From: Plasmodium coatneyi
Lineage: Eukaryota; Apicomplexa; Aconoidasida; Haemosporida; Plasmodiidae
Length of the DNA stretch: 64,000 nt
Reading direction: 5' to 3'
NCBI RefSeq assembly: GCF_001680005.1
Contig: NC_033569.1
Coordinates: 1,550,001 to 1,614,000, forward strand
Position 1 is the first letter of the stretch. Every line of letters begins with the position of its first letter. Under the pieces are notes generated by a model. It was not told where the DNA came from. It searched no databases and saw only the letters and a program-made list of their open reading frames with translations. A program made the translations under genes and the position numbers. Shown one piece after another: positions 29,301 to 39,850 of the stretch.

Positions 29301-32019
29301 TTCTGCTTGAACGGCTTCAAGTTTGCACCTCGGTAATTATTTTGAGAAAAACCAGACTTAGACCCCGTCGAATGTTCATTAAAATTTCCATAATCATAAT
29401 TATCATAGTCCAAGTTTTCTTCATCAATATTTTCTTCATCATGTAGCATATTGATGCGATCCATTGGGTTCACTGTTTTGCTCAACTGCCTCAACGTTGT
29501 CAGTTCATTTTTGCTTCTTCCATTTTCCACGTCGTAGTTAAAGGACATGTAGTTTCCATTTTTGTTTCCACTGTGCTTACTCCTTCGTTCGTTCTTGGAG
29601 TAGTTGGACCCTAAGTACAACGAAGACGCATCTACATCTTCGTTTAAGTCATCCAAATCGTACGATAGCATATGCTTGTTGAAATTCCCTTTCCCTTTAT
29701 TTTCCATACTTCCCTGTAGCATATTATTCTTTTCACTCTCCGCATGGATGACGTCCAATCCGATATGTATAACCTTGAGGACCATTACATTTTCCGTGAG
29801 TGTTCCCGTTTTGTCAGTGAAAATGTAATCCACGTCACCAAAGTTTTCTATAATTGAGCTGTTCTTTATGATCGTCGTTTCGATTTCCTTATCCTTCTGA
29901 ATCACCAAAGTGTAGTAAATTTTAGCGATATTTAAATTCACGCTTAAGGATATGGGGATAACAGACGAGAACAGCAAAACGAAACGAATAAAATTCAGAT
30001 ACCACAGGTTGTTCAACTTCACGGTACACATGTACATGGAGAACAACGCCAGAATTAGAAACAAAAATAACGTTATCATATTTAACTTATTGTCTATCAT
30101 TCCTCTTTTTATTTTGCTGATCTGTGTACTCATATTCACCCTCGTGTCACTTCCTGTGTAGATCACCAAACAGAGCACATCCGAGCTGGTAATCACAGAG
30201 TTGAACAAGATGAAGTTGTCGTAATTTAATTTTTTTCTATAACTGACATTGTAAAAATTGAAATTATCCTCATTATTAAATACACTACACATGCTCGTTT
30301 CGCCAACATAATTTCCACTCTTTTTTCCACTATTTTTTGGGCAGTTGTACTTTTCCATAACTCCTCTGTTTTGACCCGCCATAGCAGCACCTGATCCTGC
30401 GCCACCTACTCCTACAACTGTTCCCTTTTCCACGTTGTTAAAATGCACCATTTCGTTGTTCATCTTTTTATCCTTCTTGTTATTGCTGTACACGTAGTCT
30501 GTTTCCTTTTCCGCCAAATTTACATAGCCCTTATGATGGACTTCTTTTTCATTATCGCCGGCAACGTTTTCCAGTTCGAGTTCCTTTCGGCGTTCACCCT
30601 CCTCTAACTCTTCCTCTTCTTCATCATCTTCATCATCATCGTCATCATCATCATCATCCTCATCATCGTCGTCTTCATCGTCATCCTCATCGTCTTCATT
30701 GTCGGCCTCCTCTCCGTATGGCGATTCGCCCGCCTTGGCCACTCCGCCGCGCTCCAAGTCGACCTCCCCATCCCTGATCATGCCAAAGGAATAGTTCATC
30801 AACTGGTGGTCACTCATCCCCATGGCGTTGTTGTTCTCCTCCTTCTGGAAGTCGCCATGAGGGTTGTACTTGAATATGACAAAAGAACCCTCAATTTTAT
30901 AAATGTCATTTTTGGGCTGCTCCAGAATGAACAAAATGTCTATGGTGAAGAAATCTTTCAACTTTTTTAAATTTTGGAAGATGCTAATTGGGTACTTAAT
31001 TTTCCAGTCCGTTTCTCCATCAATTTTGTCCGTTTTGACATATGTATAATTGGCCGTTTCGTTTGATGCACCTGCGTCTTTTTTTAAATTTTTATTCATT
31101 AATTTCTTCTTCTTTTTTTTTTTTTTTTTTTTTTTTTCTTCTCAAAATTGTCCAATTCGCCTGAACTGTTCATATCATTTTTATGACCACTTTTCTCTGA
31201 CTTGTCTTTTAAAAGATATTTCTTCTCCTTCCCTGCGTTTAGGGATTTTTCATTTTCACTAAATAATTGGTGATTGCTCGTTTCGCTTAAGTTGTTGTTC
31301 GACTCGTTATATCGATCATCAATCAGTTCGTTATCAATGTTTTTATTAAAATGGTAGTAGTTTTTGTTAATTTTGTTATAAACGTTGGAATTTTTATTCA
31401 ATTTTATGCTGCCGAAAAATTTCTTCTCCTCCACTTTAAAAGTATATTCTTCATTTTTACTTAAATTACGTAACAAAATACAATCCGCTGGGGCTCTCTG
31501 CTTGGATTTTATCAAAATGATATCTCCTACTTTTATATCTTTGGAGTATATTTTTTCGAAATTTCCATTCTCCAAAAGGGCGTAATAAATTTCGTTGTTA
31601 TTTTCAAGGTCCTTTATAAACCGCTTCAAATCGTCAACTACTTCGTTAATTAAACTTACAAAGATGATGAAAATTAATGGAGCCACAAAGGTGAACACAT
31701 ACCCCGTGTTGAATATCGGAATTATTTGTAGCAAAGAAACACACAAATAAAATAAATTTAAAAAATCCGAGAACTGGTAAAATAAAAACAGAGGAATAAA
31801 TGTGATCACTGTGTACTTTGTGCTCTTAATTTTATTGTCACAGAAAAATTTTGGACTCGTCCTTCCGTGTATATTTACAAACCTTTCTCGCTTTTTATTT
31901 TTCTTGTTATAAAAATGGCTGAATATTTTGTAGAATGTGTACGAAAAAAAGTATTTTATTCTCCCCATCTTTTTGCTCAGAATGAACCTGAGCCTCTTTA
32001 GCTCCTCGTCGTCAACCAT
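26373..32019 (-). CDS. P4-type ATPase (phospholipid flippase), six exons, frame broken at an A25 run
   Basis: Exons 32019-28280, 28116-27814, 27715-27362, 27240-27058, 26845-26721 and 26586-26373, all with GT..AG introns and consistent phases. Total length is about 1,640 residues. P4 hallmarks: N-terminal STKYTVITFIPLFLFYQF, the PISL motif in helix 4, catalytic DKTGT (codons at 29815-29801), LTGDKIET, and GDGGNDVAMIQAADIGIGV near 27630. Several C-terminal membrane segments follow. These enzymes flip aminophospholipids to the cytosolic leaflet, usually with a CDC50 partner. Large low-complexity inserts include an Asp/Glu tract encoded at about 30600-30705. The frame shifts at 31113-31137, a run of 25 A on the coding strand, and resumes directly; I treat it as homopolymer length error. 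Synteny suggests PF3D7_1223400, which I recall as ATP8. Confidence 0.92.
26884..26940. repeat. 13-bp tandem repeat in flippase intron
   Basis: About four copies of a unit close to GATGCACAACAAC inside the intron between exons 4 and 5 of the P4-ATPase gene. A second microsatellite of GTAGGCATATAT-type units lies at about 26618-26672 in the next intron. These are likely polymorphic markers with no coding role. Confidence 0.75.
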
Positions 32020-33964
32020 GTTGTCTACTTTGGGGGGGTTCTCGGGGGAAGATGGGAAGCGCTATTAAGGGAAGTTGGTGAGCTGATAAGCTTCTGCGCT
32101 GATGATACGCCTGTGTGGGGAGAAGTGTTTGCCTACGTTCGACTCCGCGTTCTTCGTGTGTGTATGCTTTTACGGAGGGAAATGCGGAGGCCCCGTCTGG
32201 AGTGCCAATCAAGGGGAATAACCTTTCTACCTCGTCTCTTCTACCACGTTCTCTTCTGGCGCTCCCCCTCTTGGCATATGCTTCCCACCTCTCGGTTGTC
32301 TTACAAATAGGCGTACTAGTATGACAGGGGGAAATAACCCAGCCTGCTGTGCATCATGTTAAACGGTTGGGACGCTCGAAAAAAGGGGAAGACCCATTCT
32401 CACTTTACACGGGGCACGTGTCTGTTATCCACGTGTACCAACTGAGTATGTTTTTTTTGCCGACAAAAATATATCAAATATTTCTGTTCTGCAATTTTCC
32501 CTGAGTAGGGGGAAAGGGGGCGAATCTTCAAAAGGGGAAGCCAAAAGTGGGCGACCAAGTGAACAATGCGCGGTTGCGAGAAGAAAATCTCCGAGGTAAC
32601 ACATTCGATATAATCAAAACCAGTTTGACTTTTCAGTGCCCCCGTTTTTGCTCGTACGTTTGTATCTTCTGCAGGCGTTCCTCAACTTGGTCATTCAAGC
32701 CACCTTCCTCCAGAGCGGTTATATCGGTATGCACAAATTTGTGACAAGGAAAAGGAAGAAGAAAAAAAAAAAAAAAAAAGTAAGGAAGAAAACAGTATTA
32801 TGCGTTTGCATACGATCAGAAAGAAGCAAACATGTGATTATGTTTATTTTATTTAAACATTTTTGCGCGTTTGCATCCAAACAGTAAAACTGTGATCCGT
32901 CACATGAAAATGCGATACGCGGGTCACATTGGCTGCTTAACTTGCGCGTTCATTGGTAACTCTCCTTAACAAAAATCAGGTATCAGAAAAGTGCCAGAAA
33001 TGTTTTAATTTTGCATCTTTGCAAAATATACATACGCCCAAGCATGTTATGTTAAAAGGATTTTTTTCCCATTTTTTTATGGAACATTTTGCGCATTTTT
33101 TCGCTTCACACTGTTTATGCATATTATTTATTTTTTTTTTTTTTTTTGGAAGATCCACCGAGGCGCAATAAAATTGCAAGGAATTTTCCCTGCACCAGTC
33201 CATTTCTTTTTTTCTCATTTTTGCCCTCACGCGGGATGGAAGATTAGCTAAACATACACTCTTGAGCGTGTAAAAAGGGCACCCACGGAAGTGTTAAATG
33301 GGCATGTAATGCAAAAATAAATGTTGTATTTTGGTACGGCAGAATGCTTGTATCGTGATATGTACACGTTTCTACGCATGTACGTACGCACCGCGCTGGA
33401 AGAGTCGCAAAAGCGCTCACCCCCCCAGTGAAGGCACAAGCGCGCCAGAACGGGGGGATAGAATTCATCGTATTCTACTCTTCTGTTTTTGCGTTAGTGT
33501 GTTGCATCGGCGCGTTGGCCCTTGGCCTTTGAGTCATTTGTTATTTTTTCCTTCTCTCACTACTGCATTCTTTCCCGTTCAGGGGGGCGGAAAGGAAAGA
33601 AAAGATAAACGCGTGTAACATTATACATTTGTGGGTGAACAATTCTTCATATTAGAATAAAGGGGGGGAAAAAAAATGACCTTAAATGTGCTGAAGGCTC
33701 AACGTGCACGTTTCCTCCTCCACTACGGACGCACGTTTGTCTGATGCGATCATCACACGGAGGGGTGCATCACATTCAAGGGGAGTGTGCAAATATGCAT
33801 ATGCGTATGTATACGTATTCTTGCACATGTTACCCGTGTAGGAGCGTCGGAGCAGCGCCTGAGGAGCCCCCCCCTAACCGGCAGTTCTACGCGGACGTTA
33901 CACACCGCATTATGCACACGTAGAGACAGGCAACGGCGCACCCCCTCAGGTGCGTATCACTATT
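32020..33964. other. Divergent intergenic region (flippase / gyrase A)
   Basis: 1.9 kb between divergent genes, so it should contain both promoters. It has several A/T runs (for example about 32761-32779 and 33131-33147) but no recognisable coding or RNA gene. A CCCTCAG sequence ends just before 33950 and looks like a splice acceptor, so an upstream non-coding exon of gyrA is possible. Confidence 0.5.
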
Positions 33965-36900
33965 ATGTGGTTCATATGTCCCCTCTTCTTCGCCCTCATA
34001 GTAGATCTGCTTCTCCCACTCCGCAATTTGAATTTTCTTTTTGTGAGAAGCGAAAAAAGGGAGAAGTTACTTCCCTATCAGTGCCCACCCCCCAAGAGTA
34101 GTGCCCCTCTGTTTGTACACAATGCGCACGTGGGGCTAAGGAAAGGGAGAAGCGCGTTTGCCGGTAATAGAAAAAGCAGTAGAGGGCAAAATGGTGATGC
34201 AAAAAATGGTGGCACGTTTTTGAGGCCATCCCTGCTGCTTGCTAAGAAGGGCAGCGCGGAGGGGAAGCCAGATCGTGAGAATGTCGTATCGGGGGAAGAG
34301 GCAACTTCAACTGTGGGCAACGACCCAAGTGAAGAACCCCCCAACCGGATGACAAAAACGAAGAAAAGTAACCCACCAGGAGGAGGTGCCAAAACGATAG
34401 GGATAAGCGACGCAGTGGATGAGAGCATAAAAAGAATCAAGGGAGAATATTACGACGTAGAAATTTGCGAGCTGCTGTCAAAAAACTTCCTGTCTTATGC
34501 GAACTTTTTAATTCTGAACAGATGCTTATGCGATTATCGTGATGGCCTAAAAACAGTGCAGAGGAGAATCATATGGAGCATGTACGAAATAAATAAAGGC
34601 GCAGAAAAAAGTAGTTATAAGAAATGCGCCAGAATAGTAGGTGAGGTGATTGGAAAATATCACCCACATGGAGATAAAAGTGTGTATGATGCGTTGGTTC
34701 GATTGGCACAAAAGCATCACAATAGCAATTTGCTAATAAATGGATACGGGAACTTTGGTTCAGTTGAATACAACGCAGCGGCAATGCGTTACACGGAGGC
34801 TAAAGTTTCCAACTTCTGTTACGACATTCTGTTGGACGAAATAAATGATGAAAATATAGATTATGTGAGAAACTTCGATGGGAATGAAGTAGAGCCAAAA
34901 GTGTTGTGTAGTAAAGTCCCACTGCTACTGATTAATGGATGTTCAGGCATCGCAGTGAGTATATTGAGTAACATCCCCTGTCACAATTTGGTAGACGTGG
35001 TTAACTGCACCATTAGTTTTTTACTCGATCCAAATGTTAGGGAGGATGACCTAGCCGCCATAATAAAGGGGCCCGATTTCTCCACCGGAGGAATCATCAT
35101 AAGCAAACCGCATGAACTGCAAAATGTGTACCACACGGGCAAGGGGAACATAGAAATTAGGAGCAACGTCTTTTTGGAGTATATGAAAAATGACAAAGTT
35201 CATGTCACCCATGTGAATGACCTCCCCAACTTAGACGCAGAAGATATAGACACGAAGGGAAGTAAAAAATTAGTCATAAAAAATTTACCCCCAAATGTGA
35301 AGCCAAACGAATTGATCGAAAATATGATCAACATTTTGAATGAAAAAAAAAATGAACATGAAAATATTTTACAAAAAATAAGAGACGAAAGTGAAAAGGA
35401 GGACATGCGAATTGTACTGGAACTGAGGAAAAATAGCCAAGTGGAACAAATAAATGATTTCGTCTCCTTCATTTTTAAATACACACAAATGCAAGTTACA
35501 TACCATTGCAATTTTGTCTGCATCGGTCATCAAAATAGTTACACACAGTTTTCACTCAAATCCTTCCTACAACTGTGGTGTGAAAATCGCATAAAATTCA
35601 TCAAAAAAAATTTAACAATAAAAAATCAAAACTTACAAAAGGAACTTCACATTATAGACTTGTACATACTTATACAAAAAAAAATTTTAGAAATTATTTC
35701 CTTTTTGCAAAAAAATCAAAACATTGAAGAAATAAAAAATTTTTTTAAAAAAAATTTCCAACTTAATGATTATCAGATCCAGCATATCCTTTCCATGAAG
35801 ATACAAAAATTGGTCAACATTAAGAACGTTGATTTTGGCACACACAAGGAGAGAATATTGACCCGCATGCAGGAGAATAGGGACCTCATCTCCAACGTGG
35901 ATAAGATAAAACGCCTCATCATTGAACAGTTGGTTTATATAAAAAATAAGTATGGCACGAGCAGCAGCGCAGGAAGGTTCGCACCACCGCAAAATGTTAA
36001 GTATAAGTACGTTTATATAAACCCACCTGAGCGTAACAACCATTTTAAGGAACAGTTCGTCTTAGCGGCTAGCCCCCAGCGGGATGGTCCATTGGGGCTT
36101 AGAGAAGATGTGGAAGATTCAAAAGAGGAAAGCGAAAATTTGCAAAATGACCCACATCCAGAGGAAGCGCAACAAAACGCAATGACCGATCCAGCTCTGC
36201 CCAAGCGTAGCAACAAAAGGGCAGCGAAAAAGATAGACCTCCCGACGCAATACAGACACACCTACATCGACTCCATCCACACGGACGTCAAAAATGTCTA
36301 CAACAACGATCACGTGCTTGTTCTAATCACCTACGGAGGGTACGTCAAAAAGATCAAGATCACAGAAAAGTTGAAAAATCACCAGAACAACATTATGAAG
36401 CTGTCCAACGTGAAGTACATTTTGAAGGAAAACGAGGAGAAGCGCCTCAAGGGTGGCAGCGTGCCGGACGAAGCGACCAACGGAGCAGTAAACGGGGAAG
36501 ACACCTCAAATGCTAAGTCTAGCACTACCAACCCAACCAACTGCTATAAAGTAAAGAAAAGCATCCTATGCAGGAATAAAGACAAATTACTCCTAACGGA
36601 CAGCCAGAACAAAGCCTACATCCTGAACGTGTGCGACTTGCAGACCTCCTCCTACGACTCCAAGGGGACGCCAATCAACCAAGTGATCCACTGCTCAAAG
36701 AGCATCACCGGAATGACAAAATTCGAGGAAAACAAAAAGTACCTCATCGTGTGTAGTGAAAATGGAAAAATGAAGGTCATAAACAACGACGTTTTCCTGA
36801 AAAAAAAAAAAAAAGGAATCAGACTTTTTAAAAATAAGAAGGATATCCACTTCAGCTACTGCAATTTTAGCGATAACTGCATTGTTGGAACGGCAAGTGG

Positions 36901-37501
36901 ACACATAATTCAGTTCCCCCTCTCCAATTTTAAAATTTCGAAAAAAAATTCGCTAGGGAATAAGTGCATCAATCTGGGGAAAAACGACAAAGTGGTGGAT
37001 CTGCTAGCATATGAGAACGACGAAAAAAGTGTCAAAAATTTTCAAATCATATTTCTTTCCAAAGGGGGGCATGGAAAAATGATCAACTTGGAGGAGCTCA
37101 AGGTGCAGAAGAAGAAGGGCAAGGGGTACAAAATTATGAAGTTTAAGCGGGCCAAAAGGGGGGCCGCTCTGCAGGGCGAACAGGCAGAAGTGGAAAAAGA
37201 GGAAGAAACGGGGAATGAGAAAGACGTTGAAGAAAAGAGTGAGGCACCCTCCCCCCAAATGACCAAAAGCCATGCAGACCAAACTTCCGCGCACACCACA
37301 AGCACTGACGAATTTCTCGGATTCAAATTGTATGACATGACAAAGAAGAATGACAACGACTTTCTCATCATGATTACCGACCATGCTGTTCTTATCCGAA
37401 AAAATATCACCCTCCTGAAAAAAAAAAACAGGAAGCACTCATCGCAGATTTACGCCAAGCTGAGCAAGCTCAACAGGCTCGTTTACTTTGACATTATGTA
37501 G
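33965..37501 (+). CDS. gyrA: Apicoplast DNA gyrase subunit A
   Basis: 1,178 residues from the ATG at 33965. This start gives a clear signal peptide (MWFICPLFFALIVDLLL) followed by a basic Ser/Lys/Gly-rich transit region to about residue 135, the bipartite route to the apicoplast. The topoisomerase domain follows: RDGLKTVQRRI, GKYHPHGDKSVYDALVRLAQ (first His at residue 233), GNFGSVEYNAAAMRYTEAK with catalytic Tyr276, and PNVKPNELIE. With GyrB it introduces negative supercoils in the plastid genome and is the target of fluoroquinolones. The C-terminal beta-pinwheel is recognisable (THTDVKNV..LITYGGYVKKIKI) but carries Lys/Asn/Glu-rich inserts and no classic QRRGGKG box. Lys replaces E. coli Ser83 in the drug-binding loop. 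Convergent with the Brr6 gene. Confidence 0.96.
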   Translation: MWFICPLFFALIVDLLLPLRNLNFLFVRSEKREKLLPYQCPPPKSSAPLFVHNAHVGLRKGRSAFAGNRKSSRGQNGDAKNGGTFLRPSLLLAKKGSAEGKPDRENVVSGEEATSTVGNDPSEEPPNRMTKTKKSNPPGGGAKTIGISDAVDESIKRIKGEYYDVEICELLSKNFLSYANFLILNRCLCDYRDGLKTVQRRIIWSMYEINKGAEKSSYKKCARIVGEVIGKYHPHGDKSVYDALVRLAQKHHNSNLLINGYGNFGSVEYNAAAMRYTEAKVSNFCYDILLDEINDENIDYVRNFDGNEVEPKVLCSKVPLLLINGCSGIAVSILSNIPCHNLVDVVNCTISFLLDPNVREDDLAAIIKGPDFSTGGIIISKPHELQNVYHTGKGNIEIRSNVFLEYMKNDKVHVTHVNDLPNLDAEDIDTKGSKKLVIKNLPPNVKPNELIENMINILNEKKNEHENILQKIRDESEKEDMRIVLELRKNSQVEQINDFVSFIFKYTQMQVTYHCNFVCIGHQNSYTQFSLKSFLQLWCENRIKFIKKNLTIKNQNLQKELHIIDLYILIQKKILEIISFLQKNQNIEEIKNFFKKNFQLNDYQIQHILSMKIQKLVNIKNVDFGTHKERILTRMQENRDLISNVDKIKRLIIEQLVYIKNKYGTSSSAGRFAPPQNVKYKYVYINPPERNNHFKEQFVLAASPQRDGPLGLREDVEDSKEESENLQNDPHPEEAQQNAMTDPALPKRSNKRAAKKIDLPTQYRHTYIDSIHTDVKNVYNNDHVLVLITYGGYVKKIKITEKLKNHQNNIMKLSNVKYILKENEEKRLKGGSVPDEATNGAVNGEDTSNAKSSTTNPTNCYKVKKSILCRNKDKLLLTDSQNKAYILNVCDLQTSSYDSKGTPINQVIHCSKSITGMTKFEENKKYLIVCSENGKMKVINNDVFLKKKKKGIRLFKNKKDIHFSYCNFSDNCIVGTASGHIIQFPLSNFKISKKNSLGNKCINLGKNDKVVDLLAYENDEKSVKNFQIIFLSKGGHGKMINLEELKVQKKKGKGYKIMKFKRAKRGAALQGEQAEVEKEEETGNEKDVEEKSEAPSPQMTKSHADQTSAHTTSTDEFLGFKLYDMTKKNDNDFLIMITDHAVLIRKNITLLKKKNRKHSSQIYAKLSKLNRLVYFDIM

Positions 37502-38392
37502 ACCCGTTGCGGTGTGCACACACATGTGTGTATATTGTTATGTTTGTACCAGCGTGTTTTTTTTTTGGAGGGGGATTTTTTAATATTTGCCTGCCACCTT
37601 AACAGGGGGAGAGCAAACCGAACAACAAATGCGTGTGCATTTTTGTGAACAGTTTGTGCCCACAGGGCAAGATGATTTTTTTTTTTTTTTTTTTTACCCC
37701 CACGTGTAACGCCTGCACGGTGGGCTGCCAACACATTTGCCATCGTACCAACTCGCGCTATGATATTCTACCTATATTATGCGCCCCGTCCGGCCATTCC
37801 ATTTTGCACATTTGCACAGGCGTCCACATCACCCATTCGGAAAACATTGATTAGTGGATTTCGTCACAACGGAGGTGTAGTAGCCACTTAAGATTAGTAA
37901 AATTGCACTGGATTGGTCAAACATGTCCTCTTAAATTTGACAAGGAAAGAAATGTTGGGGAGCTAGTTGGGGGAAAAAAAAAAAAAGAGCGCGCTGGAGG
38001 TACACCCCATTTGGTGAATCAAAAGGGATTTAAAGCTTCATAAAAAAAAACAGCAACGTGCAGGGCGCTTTTTTTTTTTTTAATTTATAAAAATTTAACA
38101 AAAAAAAATACTTCACATTTTTGCTTTGCATTTTTTACAATTTTCCGCATTTCCCATTTGGATACGCATATGTACATATGTGTGTACACTCGTACGGGTG
38201 CATCCAATGGGGCATCAAATTTTTTATTAAACTGTGCAGGGGCATATGGCTGGCCCCCTTTTTTGTGCGTCTTCACAAGAGGGGCAGCGGAGTACACCTC
38301 GTAAATGGCATAAACACGGAGGGAACAGTACACCCCCCTTACATAGACATGTGTGCACCCAATTTGAAGCCAAATTAATAAGCAGCCGAAAT
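37502..38392. other. Convergent intergenic spacer (gyrA / Brr6)
   Basis: 0.9 kb containing the two 3' UTRs. It has T- and A-runs (37676-37695, 38070-38081) and a CA/TG-rich stretch. No gene seen. Confidence 0.6.
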
Positions 38393-39850
38393 CTACTTAA
38401 AACCGGGGGTGAGGTACTTGAGGAAGCCCAATTTTTTCGAACCGCGCTTGGCATCCTTCTTGGAGGCGCCATTGTACACCTCGGAGTAGTCTTTATTCCT
38501 ACAGGTGGACTGCGTGGATGCGTTATTCTCACTGTTGTTGGTGTACTGATTCAGGTAGCTATAATTTGTTGGGGGGTACCCCGTACTGGGTCTGCCCATA
38601 CTGCCACTTGAATAGTATTTATTTTGTTGGAAAGGCATACTCATCACTGAGACATCGGGGTTGTTACTTGATCCGCCGTAATTCACGCCTTGTGGCATGA
38701 AGGGATAAAAGTGGTAGTAAGGAAAAGGAGGAATATTCCCACTAGGGTGTACAGAAGGACCCACATGTGGACTGTACAGATTGTAGTCATTACTATTTGC
38801 TCTACCACCCCCCCCTCCAATCGATAAGGCATAATTACTACCAATAAAAATTAAGAGGAAAATAAAAGCAATGACGCAAATGCTCTTCCATTCAAACTGA
38901 ACAATAAATGCGTTAATGAGTTGTCCCAACATTTGAGCAGACAAGAATGAAAAATCCTGATACAATTTGTGATCCGTTTTCATACACCTTAGCCATTCTT
39001 CACACTTGTCATTTAGGATAGGTAAATTTACTGTACCACATTTATGAGCATAGTACTGCTTCTTACAGGAGTCCGATTCTTCCTTAACGTTTTGCATCTG
39101 AATAGCTACTTTCTTATTTATGTCTTCCCTAACGGATACGAATGTAAAATAAATCAACGTAACAATGAGCGACGTTATGATAACGTTAAAAATGACTCTT
39201 ATCCATCTTTGGATAATATCCGGAGAGTACACAAAAAAATTCCTTATCTTATTACTTCGGCTTTCTCTCTTACTTAACGCACTATAATCTGGGTACTTAT
39301 TTTCATACACTATCATATGGTGACCATTATCATGCATGAAGGAGTTATTTTCAAATTCTTTTATGTACGACAATTCAGACACGTTTGTGTTCTGATCTCC
39401 ATAGTAACTATTCCAGAGAAGCTTCCTCTTTAACTTCCTACCACTTCGCAGGTTCCCCAATACCAAGTGTGTACTTCCATATGGGTCTTTCCTCATTAAC
39501 CCTTTCTTCCTTTTGATCAAATTTAGACCCTTCTCATTGTAGCCACGTGTTGCGTTACGCATACGCGCACGGCTGCTCCACGGGTGACTGCCTGCATGGC
39601 TTCCTGCGTTACTCCCCCCAGTGCTACAATTTTTCTCTGCACCCTTCTCCTTCTTTACCAACGAGTGCATGTGCTTATCCCTGCATTTATGCAACCCGTC
39701 ATTGGGTGAACTGCCGATAAGGAAATTCTGATAACTATTCAGATCGTTCGAATTATTCTCCAAATTGATGGTGTCGTTTTCCTCACTGCAGGAGTAATGC
39801 TTGGCGTCCTCAATCGGGATAATAGGCAGTTTACTCTCGCAGATTTTCAT
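38393..39850 (-). CDS. Brr6/Brl1-family nuclear-envelope protein
   Basis: 485 residues, one exon. The core is two membrane segments (about residues 215-238 and 318-342) flanking a lumenal region with four cysteines in the pattern C-x9-C and C-x5-C (CKKQYYAHKC, then CEEWLRC). Family helices follow (FLSAQMLGQLINAFIVQFEWKSI). This is the disulfide-bridged Brr6_like_C_C domain of yeast Brr6 and Brl1, membrane proteins needed for nuclear pore assembly and nuclear-envelope lipid balance. The N-terminal 200 residues are basic and poorly conserved. The C-terminal tail is Tyr/Pro/Asn/Ser-rich and probably disordered. Divergent from the PKA regulatory subunit gene. The family assignment rests on the cysteines and flanking helices and is strong. 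Confidence 0.88.
   Translation of the reverse strand: MKICESKLPIIPIEDAKHYSCSEENDTINLENNSNDLNSYQNFLIGSSPNDGLHKCRDKHMHSLVKKEKGAEKNCSTGGSNAGSHAGSHPWSSRARMRNATRGYNEKGLNLIKRKKGLMRKDPYGSTHLVLGNLRSGRKLKRKLLWNSYYGDQNTNVSELSYIKEFENNSFMHDNGHHMIVYENKYPDYSALSKRESRSNKIRNFFVYSPDIIQRWIRVIFNVIITSLIVTLIYFTFVSVREDINKKVAIQMQNVKEESDSCKKQYYAHKCGTVNLPILNDKCEEWLRCMKTDHKLYQDFSFLSAQMLGQLINAFIVQFEWKSICVIAFIFLLIFIGSNYALSIGGGGGRANSNDYNLYSPHVGPSVHPSGNIPPFPYYHFYPFMPQGVNYGGSSNNPDVSVMSMPFQQNKYYSSGSMGRPSTGYPPTNYSYLNQYTNNSENNASTQSTCRNKDYSEVYNGASKKDAKRGSKKLGFLKYLTPGFK

Noticed and set aside
33950..33964. GTG start for gyrase A 15 bases upstream of the ATG
   Set aside because: The ATG at 33965 gives a clean signal peptide, and non-ATG starts are not expected for this gene.
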